Origin: Prunella strophiata
Taxonomy: Eukaryota > Chordata > Aves > Passeriformes > Prunellidae
NCBI GenBank assembly: GCA_036583965.1
Contig: JAZBQD010000026.1
Span: 4,461,400 to 4,525,399 of the forward strand
Length of the DNA: 64,000 bases
Direction: 5' to 3'
Position numbers and translations under genes: made by a program. The notes under the pieces are model-generated. The model saw only the letters and a list, made by a program, of their open reading frames with translations. It ran no database searches and was not told the DNA's origin. Below, one piece after another: positions 1-35,500 of the stretch. Positions within the stretch are counted from its first letter, which is position 1. The number at the start of each line of letters is the position of its first letter.

Positions 1-2377
1 TTGGTCTATTTCCAGCACAACAAAGCTCTGGACCTGTCCTAAGTGAGGCAACTCAGGGTTGCAGCTAGCACTAAACCAGAACATGTCTTGGGGAAAAACT
101 CACACCTTAATTCTCAAATAGTGATGGAAAACACACTGCCAAACTTAGTAAAAACCAATTACCTTACTTCTCAGACTCTGGAAAGGAAAATGACTGACTG
201 GATGCAAGCCCCTTATGAAGTCACATATTATGAGAAGGTAGACAGAAAACTATTATTGTAAGCCTCTTGATTTAAACTGATGCTCCCTAAATGTATGATA
301 ATAATAAGGGCAGCAGTTTCCAAACATGAGGTAGGTACTTCACTCAATTTACAGTTAACCTGAAGCATTTGTTAGTGCAGAAATTTTTCATACTTAAAAT
401 TAGGCAAATTCATTAAATTAAAATCAACAGAGGACTGCTATATAAGCACTTCTGCATCTGTAGAGGAAGCCTGATCAGAGAATTGTTCCACTGAGAAGTG
501 ACAACAAAAGAAGAGATGAGGATCCAGTTCATTATGCACAGGTGCTGATGCTGTGCCTAGAAAGCTGGAAAGACCCTTCAGCAGTGGGTAGCAAACTAAG
601 CACCAAAGCACAAAGACTGAAAAGGTCAAAACCCTGGTTTGAAATCCTTGTGAAACCACAGCCTAGATCATTATCTTCATTCCAAATGAAGATTGCACAT
701 GAGATGTGGTGACCTCTCCACTGAGTACTTGCATTTCTCCCTTCTCCCTAGCAACACATTTCTCCCTGTGTTGCTACATCACAATCTCTTGAAAATAATC
801 TTCTCTTCCTTGCCTAGGTAATACACATTTCCTTGAGAAGACTCTTTTTATCATTTGCTCAGCTTCTTACAAGAACTCAGACTTCATTTTCAATCCACTT
901 TATTGGTATAAAGACAAATGAAAGACAAGCTGAAGGAATACCATCCAGAGGGACTTGGACAGGTTTGAGAGGTGGGCACTGGAACAGGTTGCTCAGAGAA
1001 CCTGTGGATGCCCCATCCCTGAGTGTGTTTAAGGCCAAGTTGGATAGGGCCCTGAGCACTTGGAATAGTGAAGGTGGCCCTGCTCATGATCTTTAAGGTG
1101 CATTCCAACCCAAACCATTCTATGAGTCTATGAAAAAAACTTTAAATTAATTATAATCTGCTCCTTTTCCTAATCCCCTCATAATGAAGTCTATTATAAA
1201 ATATATACCTGAACCTGAGACTGAGAAATCACAACTTACAATTTAAGGCATTGATAGTGCAAGTTCACTGCTCACAGAAGAGGTGCTAATATTAAACACA
1301 GCATTTTACCAGCCCTTTACAGCTGCAGGAAGCCTGCAGGAGCTCTGGCACAATTTGGTGGTAACTCATGGGTGGCTGCTGGAATGCTCACTTCTACATA
1401 ACCAGAGCTCCAACAACTGGTATGAGCAGTGATACCTGACACTGCTACTCCCTGCTGTGCGCAAACACTTCTACTTGCTTCAAGTCCTTCCTATATAGAC
1501 TTGGATCAGCAAGGGAATATGTACTTCTGTAAATGCTACAGTCAGGTTTCAGTGACACTAAGAATGTTGAATTTATATTTAAAAACAGGTGGTTCCAATT
1601 CCTTTTTGGTGAAGTGGTAACATTGCTATGCAGTCAACCAATTAATAAACAATAGCATTGAGGACAACACACAGCACTAATGGTGGGTTTACACATCAGT
1701 AATATAAAATACAGGTTTCAGATTGTAACACCACATCATTCCTGCTGAGAGAATAAACTTATAACCGAGGCTAAGGATACCTCTCAACATCCATTTTCAT
1801 ACAGCATGGCCACTCTACTCTGCAAAATTATTAGCCAGGTTTCAGCTCCTCAAGTGTCAATTTTCCAAAAAGGAATAGAAATACTGGTGCTGTCAGATTA
1901 GGCTAAGCAAAAGGCTTTTGTTTCATTGTTTTAATTAACTAAACAGGGCAATGCAAAGCCCAGGGATACTTTAACAGCCTAGCTGCAAGCAACACTTAGG
2001 CTGCATCCTGAAAGACACCATTTATCATTTTAATAAACCATCTGTCTGTCTTTCTCGTGCTGATCTTTTTTGCCTTCAGCACACATCTCAGCTTACCACT
2101 CCCAGCACTCCCCTCCTTGGACAGGAGCCCTGTGCTGTTGCCAAAGCAAAGGGGATGGTAGTCCCTGCACACTGCAACACCTAATTCTTGAGCACTGCTT
2201 GTCTCTGTGTTTTGCTAACAGTGAGCAATCCTCAGTACTGTCACATGACAGAAACACTGCAGGTTCTTCACTGATCTTTCAAAGAAATACCTGCCAAACC
2301 CAACCTGAAGAAAGGTCTGTGAGATATATCTGTCTGCAGAAGGGATAAGGACACACCTAGAGATGGGACAGACTCAC
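1..2377. other. MED12 intron 26 (partial); no exon seen
   Basis: This stretch follows the exon 26 donor (GT at 2377-2376). The next expected MED12 segment, which begins EWVGERCLKS in mammals, was not found on the minus strand here, so intron 26 appears to continue beyond the left edge. It contains one CR1 fragment and otherwise AT-rich sequence with no supported gene. Confidence 0.6.
941..1132 (+). mobile_element. CR1 retroposon fragment, 3' end with internal deletion
   Basis: The end contains the typical CR1 3' terminus: GATCTTTAAGGTGCATTCCA, then CCCAAACCATTCTATGAGTC and a short repeat tail. The first ~40 bases (CCATCCAGAGGGACTTGGAC) match a more internal CR1 region. They are joined directly to the segment beginning TGGAACAGGTTGCTCAGAGA, so the middle of the element is missing. 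It is antisense to MED12. Confidence 0.85.
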
Positions 2378-25997
<23,620 letters not shown>

Positions 25998-26161
25998 AGC
26001 TGTGGGGCCCCTCTGGAGTGAGCAGAGGTCCCCAGAAGGTGTCCCTTGGGGCAGCAGCAGGGTGGGCCCCGTGCAGGCGGTGCTGTGGCAGGAAGCAGAG
26101 CGCTGCGGAAGCCGGCAGCCCTGGCAGAGGCTGCTCGCACGCGTCCCCGGGCAGCAGCCCC
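25998..26161 (+). promoter_or_regulatory. IL2RG proximal promoter / 5' UTR
   Basis: Only about 164 bp of unique sequence separates the minisatellite from the IL2RG ATG. It holds two ETS-core motifs, CAGGAAG at 26089-26095 and CGGAAG at 26106-26111. ETS/GABP control is established for mammalian IL2RG. No TATA box is evident. Assignment as promoter is by position and motif only. Confidence 0.5.
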
Positions 26162-29152
26162 ATGGCGGCTCCTGGCACCTTCCTCGGGCCTGTCCTCCTC
26201 CTCCTCCTCCTCCTCCTCTGTGGGCCGGGTCCCCACCCTGCTGCTGCCGACAGCCACCCAGGTAAGGAGGCACATGGGAAGGCCACGGGCCCCTTTTGTG
26301 GTTGGGGCTGGGGAATGGAGCTCCCCAGTGATGGCGGCGAGGACAGGATGTGAGGCTGTGTGGGCTGGCGCGCTGTTGTGGCACACACCAGGGACCCTGC
26401 GACCCCTGATGTGTCCCAGGACCTGTGGCACCCGTATGGCCCCTTGCAGTGGGGCTGCCAGGAGGGTCAGGCTGTACCAGGGAGCCCTGTTGAGGTGTTC
26501 TTGTGCCCACTGCAGTGCTGGAGCATTTCTGACCCCACCAGGCCCCAGGCTACTCGTCCTGCAGTGCTCCTGCCCAGCACTCCCCTGGCAGATCCTCTTG
26601 GTCTGTGCTATGGGTGGGTGCTGGCCAGGATGGTCAGCGGATCTGCACCAGCTGCCCTTTCCTTCCTGGTCCCCTCAGTAGTGCTGTGCACAGGAAGGGG
26701 ACAGACTTTTCTTTTCACCTGGCACTCTCATCCCAGTCACTGTTTTCTGAGAAAAAATCCACTCCTTGTCTGGCTGTCAGTAAAACAACAGCTTTCTGTG
26801 GAAAAAGCCCCTCTGTATCCCTGGACCTCCTGGGCTGGTGGGAAGGTGCCCTCCATCTCCACATGTAAAAACAGCCTGTTTGCTCCATTGTGTTACATTA
26901 CAACCCAGGAAAGCTCGACTCTGGCTTTCTGCTGCCCTCACAGTGCTGGCTGATGAGTGAGTTTGGTTCACATGGAGGGAGGCTCATAGGGATAGGCAAG
27001 GATCTGGCATTGCCATGTCTCCAGTGCACCCCTGGGCCTTGGCACAGCCACCCACCACTGCCATGCCCAGCAGTGTCTGTTGCTTGCAGGAGTGGAGTGT
27101 GTCCTCTTCAATGAGGAGTACATGAACTGCACATGGGGGAACGGAGAGATACCCACAGTCAACTACTCCCTCTTCTACTGGTAGGTGCCCCTGTCCCATG
27201 GCCAGTCCTACAGCAGAGTGTCCAGCACTGGGTCCCTGTGCAGGGGGGCCGCTGCCAGCATTGCTGGTCCTGGCATCAGGCCTCTCCTCCTCCCCAAGCC
27301 CAGGGTGGGGCAGGCTCTGTCTCCAGGGCAAGCAGGATGGGATGTGCTGGGGAGAGGGGTCCTGGTGAGGGCTGGAGCATGTGAGGCCTTGGGGAGTCCT
27401 GGTAACCCAGTGTGGCACAGGTACAAGAACACGTCTGACAAGGAGGTGGAGTGCAAGCACTACCTGCAGGACCAGGGTGTCAGGGTCGGCTGCCACTTCC
27501 AGCAGAACGAGCTCATCCAGTTCCAGCCTTTCCACGTTCTCATCAATGCCAGCGTTGGTGGCAAGACCCTGGAGATCCCCAGCAAGCGCATGGAGCTGCA
27601 GGACCTGGGTACAGAGTGGTGGGGGGACCCCCCTCCTCTGCAGGGCTGTGGGTTCTCAGAGCTCCCCTGTGAGCTCCCAGCTGGCAGCAGGGCCACTGGG
27701 CCATGTGGCTAGCCCTCACTGGGCTTTACTTGTCCCTTGCAGTGAAACCAGAAGCTCCTGTCAACCTGACCATCCGCAACATGAGCAACAATCAGCTGCA
27801 GCTGACCTGGGCCTCCCCGTACCCCAGACACAAGTGCCTGGAGCACGCTGTCAAGTACAAGAGCAACAAGGACACCAGCTGGACGGTGAGAGCCCTGGGC
27901 ACAGCACCCTGGTGGCTGTGCCTGGGAGTGAGCTGTGCACCAGCCTCCAAGGTGGTCCCAGCCAGCAGCACAGGGCTCATGTCTCTGCAGGAGCTCTCAG
28001 TGAATGGAGATGTCTTCTCCTTACCCAGCGTGGACTATGAGAAGTCCTACACCTTCTACGTGCGCAGCAAGATCAACAAATACTGTGGCAGAACCCAGCT
28101 CTGGAGCAAGTGGAGCATTCCTGTCATCTGGGGCAGCAACTCCACCAGTAAGGGTATGTTCTGAGGGCTGCAGTGGATAGGATGGACTGGAGCATGGGAG
28201 GGCTCAGCAGGTGAGAGATGGCCAAGCAAGTAGAGAATGGCCTGAGGCAGCAGCTGTAAGGACAAGACCCATCTGGGCATGGTGGGGTGCTGGCAGCAGC
28301 ATCCTTTGTACTTCTGGAAGCAAAACACACCCCACCAGTGGGACCTGCTGACTTTTGCCAGGGGCTTCTTAGCACTGGAGGTCATAGCTAGGCAAGGACA
28401 GGGTCACCAGCTAGTTATCATTCCTAGGTGACAGGATGGCAGGGCTTGGGGACAGGCCCCTTCTCCATGCTCTGTTCCCAGCTGAGCCCTGCCATGAGCA
28501 ATGCCATGGCCACCCACAAAGGCAGGCCCCACTGCCATGGTGGTGTGCAGTCTGGGGGTCAGTGTCCCCCCTGCTCTTTCCAGGCACAGTGGAGGAACAG
28601 CTGTACTGGTTTGGGGTCCGCACAGTCTTGGTCCCCATTGCCTCCTGCCTGCTGCTGCTGGTCCTTGTCATCCTGCTGGTGCGCATGGAAAGGTGAGAGT
28701 GGGGAGCTGGCTGGGGGCGGCAGCACGGGGGCTCTTTCCTCTAACACACCTCTCCTGCACAGGGTATGGGTCATCCTGATGCCCCGAATTCCCAACCCCA
28801 GCAAGAATTTTGATGAGCTGTTCATCACCCACAAGGGCAATTTCCAGGTAAGGCGGTGCAGGCAGCCCTGCCCTGGGCTCACCCTGCCTGCGTGGGGTTG
28901 GGGCTGGGCTGGGTGGCAGCTCCTCTCACCCTGCTCTGCTCCCTGGAGGAATGGACTGGAGTCCCCAAAGATGTTGTGGAGAGCTTCAAGCCCAACTACA
29001 GTGAGAACATCTGCTACGTGACTGAGCTGCCACCCAAGGACAGCCACGAGCCCCTCTGGGACAGCACCAACCAGGCACCACCTCCAATGCCTGGGCCCCC
29101 AGCCGCCCCCAGTGAGCACAGTCCCTACCAGAACAGCTACGGGAGGGTGTGA
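26162..29152 (+). CDS. IL2RG: Cytokine receptor common gamma chain
   Basis: This is the shared signalling subunit of the IL-2, 4, 7, 9, 15 and 21 receptors, a type I membrane protein that recruits JAK3. Eight exons join in phase to 360 aa (human 369): 26162-26261, 27090-27180, 27421-27608, 27743-27885, 27991-28153, 28584-28692, 28763-28847, 28949-29152. The signal peptide contains eight consecutive CTC leucine codons (26195-26218). The first cytokine-receptor domain has the Cys pairs VECVLFNEEYMNCTW and ECKHY...VGCHF; the second (from VKPEAPVNLTI) ends with WSKWS at residues 212-216. The transmembrane helix is about residues 242-262. Box 1 is MPRIPNPSKNFDEL (271-284), and the tail ends HSPYQNSYGRV. 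All splice sites are GT-AG and the frame is intact. It is divergent from MED12, as in mammals. Confidence 0.96.
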
Positions 29153-29525
29153 CACACTCCTGCACCCCTGCATGCCCCATTCTCCACAGTTTTGCTGCCC
29201 AAACCTTACTGCTCCTCAGGCCCTGCTCCCTGCTTCTGCCATGCCTCTGCCAAATATCCTGGATCCCCTGTCTTGCTTCCTGCCAAGTGCCCCTCCCTGC
29301 TCCGAGGTGCCCACAAGCACACCCAGGGACGTGTCCTGTGAGTGGCCTGCAGCGAGTGGCAGTCCACTTATGGGACTGAGGATCCGGGGGCCAATGTGAA
29401 AAAAGGAAATAGCAAAAGATGTAACATGCTGTGCCTTCAGCTATTAGAAACACATATACCTATCGTCGTTGTTAGCTTTGGTATTCAGTAAGTAGAACTC
29501 TGTGTTTAGTAACATAGGCCCCAAG
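29153..29525 (+). other. IL2RG 3' flank
   Basis: Unique sequence between the IL2RG stop (TGA 29150-29152) and the second minisatellite. It should contain the 3' UTR, but I see no canonical AATAAA in it. Either a variant poly(A) signal is used or the transcript runs into the repeat. Confidence 0.5.
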
Positions 29526-32226
29526 CCTGGCACAGCTGGACCCTGGCACAGCTGGACCCTGGCACAGCCAGGTCCTGGCACAGCTGGACCCTGGCACAGC
29601 CAGGTCCTGGCACAGCTGGACCCTGGCACAGCTGGACCCTGGCACAGCTGGACCCTGGCACAGCTGGACCCTGGCACAGCCAGGTCCTGGCACAGCTGGA
29701 CCCTGGCACAGCTGGACCCTGGCACAGCCAGGTCCTGGCACAGCTGGACCCTGGCACAGCTGGACCCTGGCACAGCCAGGTCCTGGCACAGCTGGACCCT
29801 GGCACAGCCAGGTCCTGGCACAGCTGGACCCTGGCACAGCCAGGTCCTGGCACAGCTGGACCCTGGCACAGCTGGACCCTGGCACAGCTGGACCCTGGCA
29901 CAGCTGGACCCTGGCACAGCCAGGTCCTGGCACAGCTGGACCCTGGCACAGCCAGGTCCTGGCACAGCTGGACCCTGGCACAGCCAGGTCCTGGCACAGC
30001 TGGACCCTGGCACAGCTGGACCCTGGCACAGCCAGGTCCTGGCACAGCTGGACCCTGGCACAGCTGGACCCTGGCACAGCTGGACCCTGGCACAGCCAGG
30101 TCCTGGCACAGCTGGACCCTGGCACAGCCAGGTCCTGGCACAGCTGGACCCTGGCACAGCTGGACCCTGGCACAGCCAGGTCCTGGCACAGCTGGACCCT
30201 GGCACAGCCAGGTCCTGGCACAGCTGGACCCTGGCACAGCTGGACCCTGGCACAGCTGGACCCTGGCACAGCCAGGTCCTGGCACAGCTGGACCCTGGCA
30301 CAGCCAGGTCCTGGCACAGCTGGACCCTGGCACAGCCAGGTCCTGGCACAGCTGGACCCTGGCACAGCTGGACCCTGGCACAGCTGGACCCTGGCACAGC
30401 CAGGTCCTGGCACAGCTGGACCCTGGCACAGCCAGGTCCTGGCACAGCTGGACCCTGGCACAGCCAGGTCCTGGCACAGCTGGACCCTGGCACAGCTGGA
30501 CCCTGGCACAGCCAGGTCCTGGCACAGCTGGACCCTGGCACAGCTGGACCCTGGCACAGCTGGACCCTGGCACAGCTGGACCCTGGCACAGCTGGACCCT
30601 GGCACAGCCAGGTCCTGGCACAGCTGGACCCTGGCACAGCTGGACCCTGGCACAGCCAGGTCCTGGCACAGCTGGACCCTGGCACAGCCAGGTCCTGGCA
30701 CAGCTGGACCCTGGCACAGCTGGACCCTGGCACAGCCAGGTCCTGGCACAGCTGGACCCTGGCACAGCCAGGTCCTGGCACAGCTGGACCCTGGCACAGC
30801 TGGACCCTGGCACAGCTGGACCCTGGCACAGCCAGGTCCTGGCACAGCTGGACCCTGGCACAGCTGGACCCTGGCACAGCTGGACCCTGGCACAGCCGGA
30901 CCCTGGCACAGCCAGGTCCTGGCACAGCTGGACCCTGGCACAGCTGGACCCTGGCACAGCTGGACCCTGGCACAGCTGGACCCTGGCACAGCTGGACCCT
31001 GGCACAGCTGGACCCTGGCACAGCCGGACCCTGGCACAGCTGGACCCTGGCACAGCCGGACCCTGGCACAGCCAGGTCCTGGCACAGCTGGACCCTGGCA
31101 CAGCTGGACCCTGGCACAGCCAGGTCCTGGCACAGCTGGACCCTGGCACAGCCAGGTCCTGGCACAGCTGGACCCTGGCACAGCCAGGTCCTGGCACAGC
31201 TGGACCCTGGCACAGCCAGGTCCTGGCACAGCTGGACCCTGGCACAGCTGGACCCTGGCACAGCTGGACCCTGGCACAGCCAGGTCCTGGCACAGCTGGA
31301 CCCTGGCACAGCCAGGTCCTGGCACAGCTGGACCCTGGCACAGCCAGGTCCTGGCACAGCTGGACCCTGGCACAGCTGGACCCTGGCACAGCTGGACCCT
31401 GGCACAGCCAGGTCCTGGCACAGCTGGACCCTGGCACAGCTGGACCCTGGCACAGCTGGACCCTGGCACAGCTGGACCCTGGCACAGCTGGACCCTGGCA
31501 CAGCTGGACCCTGGCACAGCTGGACCCTGGCACAGCTGGACCCTCAGACAGCCAGACCCTTGGACAGCTGGACCCTGGCACAGCCGGACCCTGGCACAGC
31601 TGGACCCTGGCACAGCTGGACCCTGGCACAGCCAGGTCCTGGCACAGCTGGACCCTGGCACAGCCAGGTCCTGGCACAGCTGGACCCTGGCACAGCCAGG
31701 TCCTGGCACAGCTGGACCCTGGCACAGCTGGACCCTCAGACAGCCAGGCCCTCGGACAGCTGGACCCTGGCACAGCCAGGTCCTGGCACAGCTGGACCCT
31801 CAGACAGCCAGACCCTTGGACAGCTGGGCCCTGGCACAGCTGGACCCTCAGACAGCCAGACCCTGGCACAGCTGGACCCTGGCACAGCTGGACCCTGGCA
31901 CAGCCAGACCCTCAGACAGCCAGACGCTGGCACAGCCGGGCCCTCGGACAGCCAGGTCCTTGGACAGCTAGACCCTGGTACAGCCAGACTCTGGCACAGC
32001 CGGACTCTGACACAGCCGAGCCCTCGGACAGCCAGGCCCTGGCACAGCCGGACCCTGGCACAACCGGACCCTGGCACAGCCGGACCCTGGCACAGCCGGA
32101 CCCTGGCACAGCCGGACCCTGGCACAGCCGGACCCTGGCACAACCGGACCCTGGCACAGCCGGACCCTGGCACAGCCGGACCCTGGCACAGCCGGACCCT
32201 GGCACAGCCGGACCCTGGCACAGCCG
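29526..32226. repeat. Minisatellite, 16-bp unit, about 169 copies
   Basis: Two units dominate: A, CACAGCTGGACCCTGG, and B, CACAGCCAGGTCCTGG, mixed irregularly from 29526 to about 31530. From about 31531 to 32040 units diverge (CAGACAGC, GGACAGC variants). The last ~185 bp (32041-32226) is a nearly pure block of a third unit, CACAGCCGGACCCTGG. Unit B contains the palindrome CCAGG-T-CCTGG. Since 16 is not a multiple of 3, every frame reads the same sequence and most lack stops, producing long spurious ORFs on both strands. Confidence 0.97.
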
Positions 32227-32564
32227 GGGTGGGGTCCCGGCCCTTTCCCCCCCGCGCCCCGCGGTGCCCAGGAGCGGCGGCAGCGCCCCCCAGCGGCGGG
32301 GCACGCCTGGCCCTGCCCACCCCGGGGGGCGTGGCCTGCGCTCCCGGCCCCGGTAACTTTCCAGCCCTGCCCACGTGGTGCGGCGGCGGCCGCCCCCTGG
32401 CGGCGGCGATTGGCGCAGGCGGGCCCGCCCCCCTGCCCGCCGCGGTGCGCGGCTCTGCGCTGCCGGCGGCCGCACCGGGCGGCGCCGGGCACCGGGACTG
32501 CGCTCGGCACGGCACGGCACGGCACGGCACGGCACGGCACGGCACGGCACGGCACGGGCTCACC
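32227..32564 (+). promoter_or_regulatory. CpG-rich sestrin promoter / 5' UTR
   Basis: A GC- and CpG-dense region between the 16-bp minisatellite and the first sestrin ATG. Density stays high through the first ~800 bp of intron 1. There is no TATA box. Function is inferred from position and base composition. Confidence 0.55.
32506..32555 (+). repeat. (GGCAC)10 pentanucleotide array
   Basis: Ten perfect copies of GGCAC end 9 bp before the presumed sestrin start codon, so the array should lie in the 5' UTR or core promoter. Perfect short tandem repeats of this kind are often length-variable. Confidence 0.95.
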
Positions 32565-35500
32565 ATGATCGTGTGTCCCCAGAGCGTGGAGCACCCCCGA
32601 GGAAGCCGATGCCAGCGGCTGCCGGGGCAGGTAGGACCCGCCCCGCCGCCACCACCGGAGCCCGTACAGGAGCACCGGGCTTCGCCCTGCTCGCCGCCAC
32701 CGGGCCGGCACGGCTGCGGCACCAGCAGGCCGGGGCATTCCCGCTGCCCGCTGCCGGTGCGCGGGGTCGGCGGGGCTGCGCTCTCACGATGCCGCGCCCG
32801 GCGGCTTGGTCTTGGTCCTGGTCCTGCTCCGGGTGCCGGTCCCGGTGCGGCGGTGGCGTCCCCGTCCCCTTTGTGCGGGATGCGGGAGGCGCCGTGGCTC
32901 CATCACTGCCAATCAAACTTGTTTTTCTCTCTCCGCCTGCACTGCCCGCGCCGCTCACCGGGGGCGCTGCCGCCGCCGCCGCCCGCACAATGGGGCCCCG
33001 GGTACCGGCCCCGGGTACCGGCCGCCGGCACCGCCGTAGGGATCCCTGCCGCAGGCACTCGTACTTCCCCCGTCCTCTCGAATACCCGGGCACAAGGGCC
33101 AGGCGAGAGGTGCTGGCGCGGCACCGTCTCCAGCGAACGTTACCGGAGGAGCCACCGGTACCGACGGAGCCGCGGTCTCGCCGGGCGAAGGGATGAGCCC
33201 CGGCCAGGCGGGGAGCGCGGCGGGGTCCGCCGGCCCCTCTCCCGCACATCCCGGCGCTGTCCGGGCTCCTTCAACCTCCTGTCTTCTTTATGTGCTCACG
33301 GCTGCCGGCCGGGAGCGCCGGGGCACCGTTCTCCCGGGGGTCCGCCAGGCGGGGAGGGGACGAGGTTGGTGGTGGGTACGCAGCTGAGGTGCCTGTTAAG
33401 AGTTCAGAGGGCTCGGACACACGAAGGTTCCCCCGGGGAGGGAGGCGATGCTCCCACAGCCCGGGAATGTGAGTGGATGCACTCGGAGGAGGAGGAGGAT
33501 GAGGAAGGTGGCACTGGGGCCACTGCGAGAGGCTGGGGAGGCAGAACTGAGGGAATGTGGCAGGTGGTACCGGTAGAGATACCCTGGGCTGAGCTGGTGC
33601 CTTTGGGAGTGGGCAGTTTAGCCTGGCCAGGAGCTGAGAGCCAAGGAGGTGGCTGTTCTGCACCTTCATCCCCCTCTTCCTTCATCATCTCTTTCCAAGA
33701 CATATCTGCCTGGTTCCTTGCTTCATCATCACCTGGACAAGCGGAGTGAGGAGAGCTGGCAGCAGCAAAGGCTGAGCCATGGTTGCACAGCTTCTTACTG
33801 GGGACCACCTTTCCCCGGGGGGAGTGGAAGGACCCTTGGCTCCTCCACCTCAGCCCTCCAGGAGAATACCAGTGGCTGTAGCCCCTTGAGTGTCCTCACA
33901 GCATCTCATTTCCCCACACAGAGGGACTTTGTAGGGAGCTTTTGCAGGTCACTTCTGGCTTTCATCTTCTCCTGTCAATCAGAGAAGCTGGTGCTTTTCA
34001 TCTTTCCATTTTAATATGAGTTTTGGGGTTTTGTGGACCCCTTTTACCAGAGGAAGTGGACACTCTAAATGTCAAGTAAACCTCTTGACTCGAGCGATGG
34101 TGTTTTCACCAGAAGTGCAGGATGGTGGAAAATAGCCCGAGCTGCTTCCTGCACTGCCTGTGTGGGTGCAACTGCTCTGTGCTGCCCACAGCTCACCCCT
34201 GCTCTGTCTGCCCCTCACCCCTGGCTGCTCTGCCACGCACCCTGTGGCTTTGGTGGTTTGCAGAAGTGCTCCTGGTTTTCTCCTATGCCACCACTGTTGC
34301 CATGCTCCAGTCACCAGCCTTTGGGTGACTGCACTGGAGAGACAGGTGGAAGGAACAAGACAGTGGTGTCAGCAGGGCCAGAATTTCCCAGGAGAGATTT
34401 CAGTTCAAGCCTGGGAGAAGAGATGCATCCTTTGCATCCAAGGGTTCTGCCTGGGCTCCCACATGCAAGCAGGAGCTGTGACTTCCTGTGTGACAAGGGT
34501 TGGCACCTCGGGGTGGGCAGGCTGCAGGTGCAGACCACGCTGTCGGGTGGGAATTGTGGCTAAATGGTCATTGGAGCATGGCAGCTGCCTGGGCATCTTT
34601 CCAACATCCCTGCCCTCTGTTCCCAACACCCTCTCAGGAGGGGCTGGAGCTGTGCTGGACTGGGGCCCTGGTGCAAGGCCAGGTGTGGGCATTGCTGGGG
34701 GTGTCTGGCCCCCCCTTGCAGCGTTTCCCATCTGTGTTTTCTCTGGTGGGCACAGAGCTGTGCTCTGTGCTGCAGGACCCACTCCCATGCTGTCTGCTTG
34801 GGCAACATGTGGGGAGCTCTTCTGTGTGCTCCTGATCATATGGAAGGTACCAGGACATAGTTTGCCTCTTGGCTTGCCAGGGCAGAAGCCTGGAAGCCCC
34901 TCTGCTGTTTCCACAACTCTCTCACATCTTGGTACTGGGCAGGAGGGCTTCCTGCTGGCAGTGGGCTGCTCCATTTTGGAATGTATTTTGTGTTGTGTTT
35001 CTCCTGATCTGACCTTGCACCACTACAAGAAACATCACTCCTGGTTTGCCCTTTGCTTCCACTCACCATGCAGAGCCTTCTCCCAGACAGAGACCAACCT
35101 GTGTGTCTTGTTACCTGTCCTCCTGCTACCTGTGTCACTGAGCAGTGCTCTGCCTGATAGTTGTGAGTGTCCCTCTGGCAGCACCACGCTGGGAGAGGGA
35201 TCTCTGCCTCTTGCAGAGCCTGGGCTTAGCTGGGGTGTGCTGCTGCAGCAGAGGTTGCTCTGGGGAGAGCTAAGCAGAGCGTTTCCTGCAGGTAGTGAAG
35301 ATGTCCAGCAGCGACCCGGAGTGCCCCCAGTTCCTCTTTGTGAAGGTGCTGGCAAGCCGAGGGCGGCTGGAGGCGGTGACCCAGCAGATGGGCTACCACC
35401 CACAGTACCTGGACAGCTTCCTCAAGACTCAGCACTACCTGATGCACATGGATGGCCCTCTGCCCTTTGACTGCCGGCACTACATCGCCATCATGGTGAG

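Noticed and set aside
29444..33749. Long open frames on both strands (1,415 codons plus, 685-787 codons minus)
   Set aside because: They are artefacts of the 16-bp minisatellite. Frames on both strands are equally open, and the plus one simply runs on through the CpG-rich sestrin promoter.
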